The notes: generated by a model from the letters alone, not told the origin. Positions 1 to 6,426 are shown, counted from the first letter of the stretch. The stretch: DNA of 6,953 nucleotides from Geobacteraceae bacterium (GCA_012797715.1 JAAZOO010000464.1:1-6953); one strand, 5' to 3'. A program made the numbers and translations.

Positions 1-95
1 CACTCCTGCCCCCCTGACATCCCGGCCTCGATTTCCAGGGCCCGGCACTCCCGACGACCGGAACGACAACCTCTCCCGCACGCACGAGGCACCGT

Positions 96-2429
96 ATGTT
101 TGCCAAGAAAATCCCCCGCCAGAATCCGGTGACTCTCCGGTTTCTGGATCATGAACTGGAGAAAGCATTCCGGACGGACTACCACGAGAAAAGCCTTTCC
201 CATCTCCGGCTGGACCTGATGGTGGGGCTCTTCCTCTACGCGCTCTTCGGAATCCACGATTACTGGGTCATTCCGGACATCAAGGAATTCGCATGGATGC
301 TCCGCTTCCTTCTGGTCTGCCCCATCCTTTTCGGCGTTCTGGTTCTCACCTACTCCCCTTTCTTCGGGAAAGTCGCGCACCTTTCCATCTTCCTGGCCGG
401 GTTCGTCGCAGGGGCGGGGGTGGTCCTCATGATCATCAAGGCGTCGCCGCCCGGCAACTACATGTCCTACGCCGGATTGCTCCTCATACTCCTCTTCTAC
501 TTCCGGCAACGTTTCGTCACCGCCTCGGCCCTTACCTGGAGCATCTTTCTTCTTTATGAGGCGGTCGCCCTCTGGGATGCGAAAATCCCCTCCCAGGTGC
601 TCTTCAGCAATACGTTCATCCTTTCCACGTTCTCCCTGACGGGCATGTACATGAGCTACACGCTGGAACAGCATGTCAGGTCGGGGTTCCTCCTGCGCCG
701 GACGATCCAGGAAAGGAACGACGAGATTGCAAAGACCAACCTGGTGCTGAAGAGGAAGGTGGCGGAACGCAGACAGGCGGAAACCGCCGTCCAGGATCAG
801 ATGAGATTTCTCCGCACGCTTCTGGATACCATTCCGAACCCTATTTTCTACACGGACGTCAAGGGGCGGTATGCCGGCTGCAACAGGGCGTATGAAATCT
901 TCTTCGGCCAGACGAAAGACGAGCTGACCGGGCAGTCCGCCATCGACCTCTACATCGCCGATATCGTCCATACCACCGATACATCCGAAAAGCAAGCGGA
1001 CCTGCAGAATGGAGTCCGGACGAACGAGGCGGTTCTCAGGCATTCCGACGGCACGAACCGCACCGTGCTGTTCTCCCGCGCCAGTTACGCCGATGTGGAA
1101 GGGAAACCGGCAGGCATGGTCGGCGTCGTTCCGGACATTACCGAACTGAAGAAGGCCGAGGAAGAGAAGCTTCGCCTGGAAACCCAGCTGTTCCAGTCCC
1201 AGAAGATCGAGGCGCTGGGGCAGCTGGCCGGAGGGATAGCCCATGAATTCAACAACATCCTGACCGCAATCATCGGATACGTCCACCTGATGCGGAAGCA
1301 CGTGGATGAAGGAGACACGCTGCGCTTCTACGTGGATAACACCATCTCATGCAGCGAGAGGGCCGCGCGCCTGATTCGCGATATCCTCGCCTTCGGCAGA
1401 AAGCAGAAAATAGACCCCAGGCTGGTGAACCTCAACGAAGTCGTCGGGAAAACGGAATCGATTCTGGCAATGATGACGGGCGAAGATATCGAGCTGAAAC
1501 TGTCCCTCAACGACGCGCCCCTCTGGGTAATGGCCGACGGCGGGCTGATAGGCCAGGCGCTCATGAATCTTGCAGCCAATTCAAGAGACGCCATGCCCAC
1601 GGGGGGCCGCCTGTCAATCAGCACCTCCCTGATCACCATGGAACGGGAATTTCTCCATGCGCACGGCGTTGCCCAGCCGGGCACGTACGGGATGATCTGC
1701 GTGAGAGATTCCGGGATCGGGATGGATCCCAAGACCAGGGAGCGCATGTTCGAGCCGTTCTTCACCACCAAGGAGGTGGGAAAGGGAACGGGGCTCGGAC
1801 TTTCCATCGTCTACGGCATCATCAAGCAGCACAACGGCTGCATCGATGCGGACTCGGAATTCTCCAAAGGGACAACGTTCAGGATCTATCTGCCGATCGT
1901 TCCCGTCCATGAAAACCTGTCGGGAGCGGACACCCTTCATCCGTCGCACCCCTTCGAATCCCCCGCCCACTCCCTCGACGCGGCCGGAAGCCCGGCCTGC
2001 GAGGAGCCATTCCCCTCGGGCACGGAAACGGTGCTGGTGGCCGAGGACAATGATACGGTAAGAATACTGACGAAAAACCTGCTGCTGGAAAACGGATACA
2101 CGGTTATCGAGGCGAACCATGGGGAGGAGGCCATCAGGAAGTTCATGGAACATGCGGACGCCATCCGCCTCCTGCTCCTCGATGTCATAATGCCCAGGAA
2201 AAACGGGTGGGAAGTCTACGATACCATCCGCAAGATTCGACCGGAAACGCGCGTCATCTTCATGAGCGGCTATACGGCGGACGTATTCGCGCACAGGCTC
2301 ATTCCCGAAGAAGGGATGAATCTCATGAACAAGCCCATTCCTCCGGGCGATCTGCTGCGCGCGGTGCGGCAGGAGCTGGACAGAGAGCTCCCTGCCGAGG
2401 GAAACGGGCACGCTTCGCTTTCAGGGTAG
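96..2429 (+). CDS. Membrane hybrid sensor histidine kinase (6TM-PAS-HisKA-HATPase_c-REC)
   Basis: This 777-residue protein is an inner-membrane hybrid kinase expected to autophosphorylate on histidine and pass the phosphate to its own receiver. Residues about 40-190 hold six hydrophobic segments with short loops and no large periplasmic domain. I cannot assign this membrane module to a named family. A charged, probably coiled-coil linker (200-235) leads to a PAS domain (about 236-352), ending in the typical DITELKKAEEE exit. HisKA follows with the H-box AHEFNN (His383). HATPase_c shows the N-box around Asn495, the G1 box DSGIGM (538-543), the F-box EPFFTTK and the G2 box GKGTGLGLS. A Pro/Ser-rich linker (about 603-643) precedes a complete receiver: acidic pair Glu650/Asp651, phospho-acceptor Asp696, Ser724 and Lys746. 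The ATG at 96 has GAGG six bases upstream. No response-regulator or phosphotransfer gene is adjacent, so the partner is unknown. Domain calls are firm; the signal sensed is unknown. Confidence 0.95.
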   Translation: MFAKKIPRQNPVTLRFLDHELEKAFRTDYHEKSLSHLRLDLMVGLFLYALFGIHDYWVIPDIKEFAWMLRFLLVCPILFGVLVLTYSPFFGKVAHLSIFLAGFVAGAGVVLMIIKASPPGNYMSYAGLLLILLFYFRQRFVTASALTWSIFLLYEAVALWDAKIPSQVLFSNTFILSTFSLTGMYMSYTLEQHVRSGFLLRRTIQERNDEIAKTNLVLKRKVAERRQAETAVQDQMRFLRTLLDTIPNPIFYTDVKGRYAGCNRAYEIFFGQTKDELTGQSAIDLYIADIVHTTDTSEKQADLQNGVRTNEAVLRHSDGTNRTVLFSRASYADVEGKPAGMVGVVPDITELKKAEEEKLRLETQLFQSQKIEALGQLAGGIAHEFNNILTAIIGYVHLMRKHVDEGDTLRFYVDNTISCSERAARLIRDILAFGRKQKIDPRLVNLNEVVGKTESILAMMTGEDIELKLSLNDAPLWVMADGGLIGQALMNLAANSRDAMPTGGRLSISTSLITMEREFLHAHGVAQPGTYGMICVRDSGIGMDPKTRERMFEPFFTTKEVGKGTGLGLSIVYGIIKQHNGCIDADSEFSKGTTFRIYLPIVPVHENLSGADTLHPSHPFESPAHSLDAAGSPACEEPFPSGTETVLVAEDNDTVRILTKNLLLENGYTVIEANHGEEAIRKFMEHADAIRLLLLDVIMPRKNGWEVYDTIRKIRPETRVIFMSGYTADVFAHRLIPEEGMNLMNKPIPPGDLLRAVRQELDRELPAEGNGHASLSG

Positions 2430-2446
2430 AAAAAGGACGGAAATGA

Positions 2447-2474
2447 ACACGGGGGCGCTTTCGCGCCCCCGTGT
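2447..2474. terminator. Bidirectional hairpin terminator between convergent genes
   Basis: A perfect 12-bp inverted repeat (ACACGGGGGCGC paired with GCGCCCCCGTGT) with a TTTC loop lies 17 bases after the kinase stop and 6 bases before the ankyrin stop. Being symmetric, it can fold in both transcripts. Neither side has a textbook U-tract directly after the stem. Reading leftward (ankyrin transcript) a T-run comes about 12 bases later (2431-2434); reading rightward the tail is only CGAGTTCT. The hairpin is certain in the sequence; the terminator role is inferred from its position and stability. Confidence 0.75.
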
Positions 2475-2480
2475 CGAGTT

Positions 2481-2903
2481 CTATGCGGCCGTCTTGGCCC
2501 GCTGCAGTCTTTTGAGCAACTCCAGCGTATCGGGATGGCAGTTGGTTTCTGCGTAGGTCAGCGCCGTATTTCCGCAGAGTGTCTTCGCATTGGGGTCGGC
2601 GCCGTAATCGACGAGGAATCCGATACATTCGTTGCATCCGTAATTGGCGGCAAGCATCAGGGGAGTATGGCCGTCCCGATCCCGCACATCCACGGTTGCA
2701 CCGCCTTCCAGAAGCGTTTTGATAACCTCCGCGTGACCGTTTGCCGCCGCGTAATGGAGCGCGGTCTTTCCCTTGTTGCTGCGCGCGTCTATTTCCGCGC
2801 CCCGGCGGATGAGGTCGCCGACCTGTTCAACCTTCCCCTCTTTGGCCGCCTCGATGAGCGGCGTGTGTCCGTGCCTGTCTGCTGCGTTCACATTCTCAGT
2901 CAT
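2481..2903 (-). CDS. Small ankyrin-repeat protein
   Basis: This 140-residue protein consists almost entirely of about four ankyrin repeats (roughly residues 10-42, 43-75, 76-108 and 109-138). Each carries the hallmark G-x-TPL/TAL core followed by an A-A helix and the G-A-(D/E/T) turn, for example HGHTPLIEAA, KGKTALHYAAANGH and DGHTPLMLAANYG. There is no signal peptide or membrane segment, so it is probably cytosolic. Ankyrin stacks bind other proteins and have no enzymatic activity of their own; the partner cannot be read from the sequence. The start is well supported: ATG at 2903 has a strong AAGGAGG Shine-Dalgarno sequence (about 2911-2917) at good spacing. It converges with the histidine kinase and lies 170 bases downstream of the diguanylate cyclase on the same strand, but a candidate promoter suggests separate expression. 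Cys residues at 90, 93, 110 and 122 cluster in the last two repeats; their significance is unknown. Confidence 0.92.
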   Translation of the reverse strand: MTENVNAADRHGHTPLIEAAKEGKVEQVGDLIRRGAEIDARSNKGKTALHYAAANGHAEVIKTLLEGGATVDVRDRDGHTPLMLAANYGCNECIGFLVDYGADPNAKTLCGNTALTYAETNCHPDTLELLKRLQRAKTAA

Positions 2904-2966
2904 AACACTTCCTCCTTGCTGGTAAAGTGCCCTGCCAGACCATGGGGTAATTGTGACGGTTTCGTT

Positions 2967-2996
2967 ACTATATCATCAACCGCATCCCGGTATCCA
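2967..2996 (-). promoter_or_regulatory. Candidate sigma70-type promoter for the ankyrin gene
   Basis: On the minus strand TGGATA (-35-like, 4/6 matches) is followed by an 18-base spacer and TATAGT (-10-like, 5/6 matches). This lies in the most AT-rich stretch of the gap between the diguanylate cyclase and the ankyrin gene. Transcription would start about 55 bases ahead of the ankyrin ATG. The call rests on consensus matching by eye only. Confidence 0.42.
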
Positions 2997-3073
2997 GAAC
3001 ATTCGCCCAATCCCTCTGCTCACCGGCCCTCACCCGGCAGTGTTCCCGCCGCGGCGCTCCGGGGCGGCACGGT

Positions 3074-3970
3074 TCAGCTTTCGGCCCTCTCCGCGGATTG
3101 TCCGGCAGCTTTCTTCCGCATGAATTTCTCCCGGTACATGTTCTCGTCGGCGCGCTTCAGTGTCTCCGTCAGAGAGGCTCCCGGCTCGGCGGTGGCAACC
3201 CCTATGGAAATACCGATGAGGTAGCTGCTGGATTCCAGGTTGAAGGACGCCTCGTCCTTGCGGATACGGTCGCACACCTTCGATGCGGTATCGGCATCGG
3301 TGTTCGGCAGGATGACCGCGAATTCGTCTCCGCCCATACGCGCTACCACATCGTCTCCCCGCACCGCATGACGGATAATCAGGGCGGCCTGGCGTATGAG
3401 ACGGTCACCGACGGCGTGCCCCAAGGTGTCATTCACCCGCTTGAGACCATCCAGATCCGCCATCATGATACTGACAGGAAAGCGCCTCCCCCGCTCAATC
3501 CGCTCCATCTCCTCGGCAAAGTATCCGCGGTTGTAGAGGTCGGTGAGGGGGTCGTGATTGCTCAGGTAGCGGAGCTTCTCCTCCGCAAGCTGCTTCTCGT
3601 TCAGCGCCTGGATCAGGCTGTTGAAGGCAACGGAAAACTCGCCCATGAAATCAACCCGCTGGTTCAGGTCGCCGGCGGCTATCTGCTGCGCCTGCCATGT
3701 CAGGTGCCTGAGATTTGCCTGCAGCTGCTTGAACGGGGCAAGCAAACGGTTGCGCGGCGGGGGCTCCACATCCAGGCGCCCTTGGGACAGGGCGAAAGCG
3801 AATTCGCGGGTTTGCTCCAGGGAATGGGCGAGCAGGGAGACGGCGTCGCACAGGGCGGCAATCTCCGGGGAGGGAAGCGTGGAAAGGCGAACAGGGGAAA
3901 AATCGCCTTGCGCCAGCCGCTCGATCTCCTGTGCCAGTTCCCGAAGCTGTTCCTTGTCCTTTACGTTCAT
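3074..3970 (-). CDS. Soluble poly-HAMP diguanylate cyclase (GGDEF)
   Basis: This 298-residue enzyme is expected to make cyclic di-GMP from two GTP. The C-terminal GGDEF domain (about 132-290) is complete: intact signature GGDEF at 213-217, the ADLD metal-binding region (171-174), and Asn180/Asp181 in the VNDTLGH segment. An RxxD inhibitory I-site (Arg204-Asp207) lies exactly five residues before GGDEF, so product feedback inhibition is expected. The N-terminal half (about 6-126) looks like two or three consecutive HAMP-like units: LAQGDF at 19-24, LSQGRLD at 61-67, and the clearest, QIAAGDLNQRVDF, at 96-108. There is no transmembrane segment, so it is a cytosolic protein whose HAMP stack probably relays a signal from a partner. 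Its ATG overlaps the stop of the V4R gene by four bases (ATGA), implying translational coupling. The partner role of V4R is inference; the cyclase call is firm. Confidence 0.95.
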   Translation of the reverse strand: MNVKDKEQLRELAQEIERLAQGDFSPVRLSTLPSPEIAALCDAVSLLAHSLEQTREFAFALSQGRLDVEPPPRNRLLAPFKQLQANLRHLTWQAQQIAAGDLNQRVDFMGEFSVAFNSLIQALNEKQLAEEKLRYLSNHDPLTDLYNRGYFAEEMERIERGRRFPVSIMMADLDGLKRVNDTLGHAVGDRLIRQAALIIRHAVRGDDVVARMGGDEFAVILPNTDADTASKVCDRIRKDEASFNLESSSYLIGISIGVATAEPGASLTETLKRADENMYREKFMRKKAAGQSAERAES

Positions 3971-4506
3971 GCCGCTTCCCTGTCGAGCGCCTTGGCGGTG
4001 AACCGGCAGGTCCGCTCCCCGCTCGCCCAGCAGTCGATCTCCCTGACCAGGAATTCCCTGCCGGTATATACCTCGAAAACCCCGGCGAGGAATCCCTCGT
4101 CGTATTCGCAGATGGTCTCATCCACCAGCGGAAGCCCGGAGCAATCCAGGTCTTCCGAAATGGTCATGACGAAATCGAGAGCGGCATGATCGCTCTTTTC
4201 CATCCTCAGAATACCCACGCCGAACTCCTTCAGCTTCGTCTGTACGTCGGCAACAAAGCCGTTGAAGTCCAGGTCGGTTCTCAGGATATTGCGGCAGAAC
4301 TCGATGCCCGCCAATTTCCCGGCTTCCCGCAGGATTTCGGAGGCAGTACCAGGATCATATCTGACAATCAGGACATCCCGCAAGGTATACTGCATCAGCC
4401 GGTAAACGGCGACACTCGTGGCATCCCCCAGATTCGGCCTCCCTGCGGCAATATCGCCCAGGTCTTTCCATTGAAAGCGGTATCCATCACGATCTTCCTT
4501 GAACAT
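3967..4506 (-). CDS. V4R-domain (4-vinyl reductase fold) sensor protein
   Basis: This 179-residue cytosolic protein resembles the V4R small-molecule-binding domain found in BchJ-like proteins and in the sensor region of XylR/DmpR regulators. The N-terminal half contains the typical helix pair (YRLMQYTLRDVLI, then ASEILREAGKLAG, about 35-67). The C-terminal part has the V4R hallmark: EYDEGFLAGVFEVYTG (134-149) followed by the REIDCWASGERTCRF segment (155-169), with Cys159 and Cys167 in the conserved E-x2-C...G-x3-C-x-F pattern. Further Cys residues lie at 71, 122 and 133. The chosen ATG at 4506 has GGGAGA just upstream (4511-4516); a longer in-frame GTG at 4632 would add a non-conserved basic tail. 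Its stop overlaps the start of the diguanylate cyclase by four bases, so it probably senses a ligand or metal for that enzyme. The ligand is unknown, and no DNA-binding or catalytic domain is attached. Confidence 0.82.
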   Translation of the reverse strand: MFKEDRDGYRFQWKDLGDIAAGRPNLGDATSVAVYRLMQYTLRDVLIVRYDPGTASEILREAGKLAGIEFCRNILRTDLDFNGFVADVQTKLKEFGVGILRMEKSDHAALDFVMTISEDLDCSGLPLVDETICEYDEGFLAGVFEVYTGREFLVREIDCWASGERTCRFTAKALDREAA

Positions 4507-4639
4507 GCTGTCTCCCGGACATGAAAATAAATGCGCTCCCTGCCTCCCAGGAAGGAGGCGGTCGCGGCGAGGGTGATGGAAAGAATCCAGGGAATGATGG
4601 CCAGGAAAGCTCCCGACGCTTCCGCTCCCCACCCGGACG

Positions 4640-5107
4640 CTACCTCTCCCGCAGCCAGGCCAGGACTTCCGCCGGATGCTCTCCGGCCTTTTTCACTGTC
4701 TGCCAATGCTTGAGCACCGTGCCGTCGGGACCTACAACCACCGTGGAACGGATTGTTCCCTGGGTCTTCTTGCCGTACATGACCTTTTCTCCGAATGCCC
4801 CGTACTCCTTCATCACCGTGGCCTCCGGATCGGATAGAAGCACGAAGGGGAGGCCGAAGTCGCGGATGAATGAATCGTGCGACTTCAGGCTGTCCCTGCT
4901 CACCCCCAGCAGCACCACGCCCATGTCCAGCAGCTCCTGGTGGACGGCCCGGAAGCCGCATGCCTCTTTGGTGCAGCCCGGCGTATTATCCCTGGGATAG
5001 AAGTAGATGACAACGATCCTGCCCGCATACTCCCGCAGGGCATGCCTCACCCCGTCGCTGCCCTCCAGTTCGAATTCCGGCGCTTTCTTTCCCTCCAATG
5101 AAGCCAT
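4640..5107 (-). CDS. bcp: Thiol peroxidase, Bcp/PrxQ-type peroxiredoxin
   Basis: This 155-residue peroxiredoxin reduces hydrogen peroxide and organic hydroperoxides using thioredoxin-type reductants in the cytosol. The peroxidatic motif PxxxTxxC is present (PRDNTPGC, with Cys45), and the resolving Cys50 lies five residues on, the Bcp arrangement that forms an intramolecular disulfide. The active-site arginine is probably Arg120 in GTIRST. Length and the block VSRDSLKSHDSFIRDFGLPF-LLSDP match the family closely. The frame stays open far upstream (to about 5440), but the ATG at 5107 starts the canonical MASLEGKKAPEF N-terminus and carries an AAGGAGA ribosome-binding site (5113-5119) at good spacing. 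It points away from corA across a 351-base divergent region and is followed after 133 bases by the V4R gene on the same strand, so read-through into that pair is possible. Confidence 0.95.
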   Translation of the reverse strand: MASLEGKKAPEFELEGSDGVRHALREYAGRIVVIYFYPRDNTPGCTKEACGFRAVHQELLDMGVVLLGVSRDSLKSHDSFIRDFGLPFVLLSDPEATVMKEYGAFGEKVMYGKKTQGTIRSTVVVGPDGTVLKHWQTVKKAGEHPAEVLAWLRER

Positions 5108-5194
5108 CCCCGTCTCCTTTCCCCCACTCCGCCGTTCACTGTCGCCCTGAACCGCCACTGTGGATTGCACCTGTGCGGAAGGCGTACGTCTCCC

Positions 5195-5222
5195 AGTGTA
5201 AGCCAGAAAAGCCATAGTGCAA
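5195..5222 (-). promoter_or_regulatory. Weak candidate promoter for the peroxiredoxin gene
   Basis: On the minus strand TTGCAC (3/6 to the -35 consensus), a 16-base spacer and TACACT (4/6 to the -10 consensus) sit in the divergent region. They would give a leader of roughly 80 bases before the ATG at 5107. The match is modest and judged by eye. Confidence 0.25.
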
Positions 5223-5341
5223 GGGCGGTATGCAGGTTCCAGGCACAATAGCCGGCAGGCCGACGAAAGAACGGTTCCGGACCAATAAAAAGTGAGGTAT
5301 TCTCCCATGATGTGAGTCCCGGACCCGGGCCTTCTTTCATC

Positions 5342-5370
5342 TTGACCTTTTGCATCTCCTTGGTTACTCT
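5342..5370 (+). promoter_or_regulatory. Candidate sigma70-type promoter for corA
   Basis: TTGACC (5/6 to the -35 consensus) is separated by an ideal 17-base spacer from TACTCT, a -10-like hexamer that keeps the key T-A----T positions (3/6). Transcription would begin near 5377, giving a leader of about 80 bases that contains the hairpin at 5387-5419. The -35 element is good and the -10 weak; there is no experimental support. Confidence 0.42.
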
Positions 5371-5386
5371 CACCGGTACACCGGCC

Positions 5387-5419
5387 GTTCCCTGGAGGGT
5401 CGCCCCCTTTGCCGGGAAC
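5387..5419 (+). promoter_or_regulatory. Extended stem-loop in the probable corA leader
   Basis: GTTCCC (5387-5392) pairs with GGGAAC (5414-5419). Inside it TGGAGGG can pair with CCCTTTG (5393-5399 with 5405-5411, using some G-T wobbles) around a TCGCC loop, leaving a two-base CC bulge. GGC at 5383-5385 may extend the base with GCC at 5423-5425. It ends 39 bases before the corA ATG and has no U-tract, so it looks more like a leader structure than a terminator. A regulatory role is inference only. Confidence 0.4.
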
Positions 5420-5458
5420 AGTGCCCCAAACGTTTCTCACACCGGGCGGGAATCACTC

Positions 5459-6412
5459 ATGATCAAGGCATACCTTCGGTCGGAAGATACCATCAAGGCA
5501 CTCACCATTGAGCTCGACCACCTGGAAACCATCGACACCTCCTCCCTGGTCTGGCTCGAGATGGTCTCCCCCACACCCGAAGAAAGCATTGCCGTGGAGA
5601 GGTCCCTGAAGCTGGAACTCCCGACCCGTCAGGAATCGGAAGAGATCGAGTACAGTTCCCGCTACTGGGAGGACGAGAGCGGCATCTGGATCAACACCTC
5701 ATTCCTCGTGAAAGAGGAAGGGCAGTACAGCAACGAGACGGTATCCTTCATCCTGAAGAGCAACTACCTGACAACCATCAGGTTCAGCGAACTACGCATC
5801 TTCACCGAGTTTTCCCGCAAGCTGCGGCTCACGCCCCGCGCCTTCCACAACGGCGCCGACGTCCTCTCCGGCATTCTCGCCATGCGGGTCGACATCGATG
5901 CCGACCTCATCGAAAACCTGTCGAAACAGATCGTCACCATCGGCCGGAAAGACCCCCAGTCCTTTGACCAGCCCAGCGAGTTCCTGGAATATATCACTTC
6001 CTACGAGGATATCAACATCACCTTCCGCGAAAACCTGACCGACAAGCACCGCGTCATCTCATCCCTGCTGAAAAGCGCCATCATCCCGGAGCACCAGAAG
6101 AGGGAGCTCTCCATGATGATGAAGGACGTGAACTCCCTCATCACCTCGGCCAACTTCAATTTCGAGCGCCTCGATTACCTGCAGAACCTCTTCCTCAACC
6201 ACCTGAGCATGGAACAGAACAAGGTCATCAAGATATTCACCGTGATGTCGGTGATATTCCTTCCGCCGACCCTCATCGCCAGCATCTACGGGATGAACTT
6301 CAAATTCCTCCCCGAACTGGAATGGCAGTACGGCTACCCCGTGGCGCTGGGGATGATCATCATCTCCGCTGTCCTGCCCATCTACATTTTCAAGAAAAAG
6401 GGCTGGCTGTAG
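5459..6412 (+). CDS. corA: CorA-family magnesium/cobalt transporter
   Basis: This 317-residue protein is a CorA-type divalent cation channel (Mg2+, often Co2+ and Ni2+) that works as an inner-membrane homopentamer. It has a large soluble N-terminal domain (about 1-250, including the long stalk helix) and two C-terminal membrane helices (about 257-277 and 292-310). The selectivity signature YGMN is intact at residues 277-280, preceded by the family block VIFLPPTLIASIYGMNF and followed by the acidic-aromatic loop FLPELEWQYGYP. The basic C-terminal tail KKKGWL is typical. Overall length matches classical CorA (about 316). The ATG at 5459 gives the expected N-terminus (MIKAYLRSED). An in-frame GTG at 5312 would add 49 residues and overlap the candidate promoter, so I rejected it. 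The ribosome-binding site is weak (GGGCGGGAA ahead of the ATG). It is probably a single-gene transcript, divergent from the peroxiredoxin and convergent with the aldolase. Confidence 0.96.
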   Translation: MIKAYLRSEDTIKALTIELDHLETIDTSSLVWLEMVSPTPEESIAVERSLKLELPTRQESEEIEYSSRYWEDESGIWINTSFLVKEEGQYSNETVSFILKSNYLTTIRFSELRIFTEFSRKLRLTPRAFHNGADVLSGILAMRVDIDADLIENLSKQIVTIGRKDPQSFDQPSEFLEYITSYEDINITFRENLTDKHRVISSLLKSAIIPEHQKRELSMMMKDVNSLITSANFNFERLDYLQNLFLNHLSMEQNKVIKIFTVMSVIFLPPTLIASIYGMNFKFLPELEWQYGYPVALGMIIISAVLPIYIFKKKGWL

Positions 6413-6426
6413 GCCGGCACACGGCC
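6412..6426. repeat. Short inverted repeat at the corA stop codon
   Basis: GGCCG, a GCACA loop and CGGCC form a 5-bp GC-only hairpin starting on the last base of the corA stop codon. Neither direction has a U-tract directly after it, so an intrinsic terminator role is doubtful. Its right arm shares bases 6425-6426 with the G-quadruplex motif, so the two folds would compete. Confidence 0.35.

Larger units (their letters stand above)
5108..5458. other. Divergent intergenic region between the peroxiredoxin and corA genes
   Basis: This 351-base stretch separates two divergent, well-supported genes. It is less GC-biased than its flanks, with an AT-rich patch near 5283-5300. It holds a candidate promoter in each direction and, close to corA, an extended inverted repeat. 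Reading frames crossing it are only accidental extensions of the two flanking genes. I recognise no known riboswitch, tRNA or repeat family in it. Confidence 0.7.

Noticed and set aside
1..95. Possible divergent gene starting at the minus-strand ATG at 20, or the end of an upstream gene
   Set aside because: Too little sequence to judge: only six codons would be inside the window, and open plus-strand frames here have no recognisable content. No clear promoter was seen either.
1614..2411. Minus-strand open frame (265 codons) opposite the kinase
   Set aside because: Opposite a clear HATPase_c and receiver region; the translation shows no family features.
3000..3073. GC-rich palindromes downstream of the cyclase (for example CGCCGCGGCG) as a terminator
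   Set aside because: Short stems with no U-tract; expected by chance in DNA this GC-rich.
3098..4189. Long plus-strand open frame (363 codons) opposite the cyclase and V4R genes
   Set aside because: Its translation is a shadow of the well-supported minus-strand genes, with no recognisable domain; GC-rich codon use commonly leaves such antisense frames open.
4542..4559. GCCTCC / GGAGGC hairpin between the peroxiredoxin and V4R genes as a terminator
   Set aside because: Only a 6-bp stem with a 6-base loop, and the T-rich stretch (ATTTATTTT on the minus strand) is about ten bases away; not convincing as an intrinsic terminator.
4507..4632. Longer V4R start at a GTG at 4632
   Set aside because: The added residues are basic and unlike the family, and ATG 4506 has its own ribosome-binding site.
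5108..5440. N-terminal extension of the peroxiredoxin frame
   Set aside because: The canonical Bcp N-terminus starts at the ATG at 5107 with a good ribosome-binding site; the extension is not family-like.
5312..5458. N-terminal extension of CorA from a GTG at 5312
   Set aside because: CorA proteins begin near MIKAYLRS; the extension overlaps the candidate promoter and leader hairpin.
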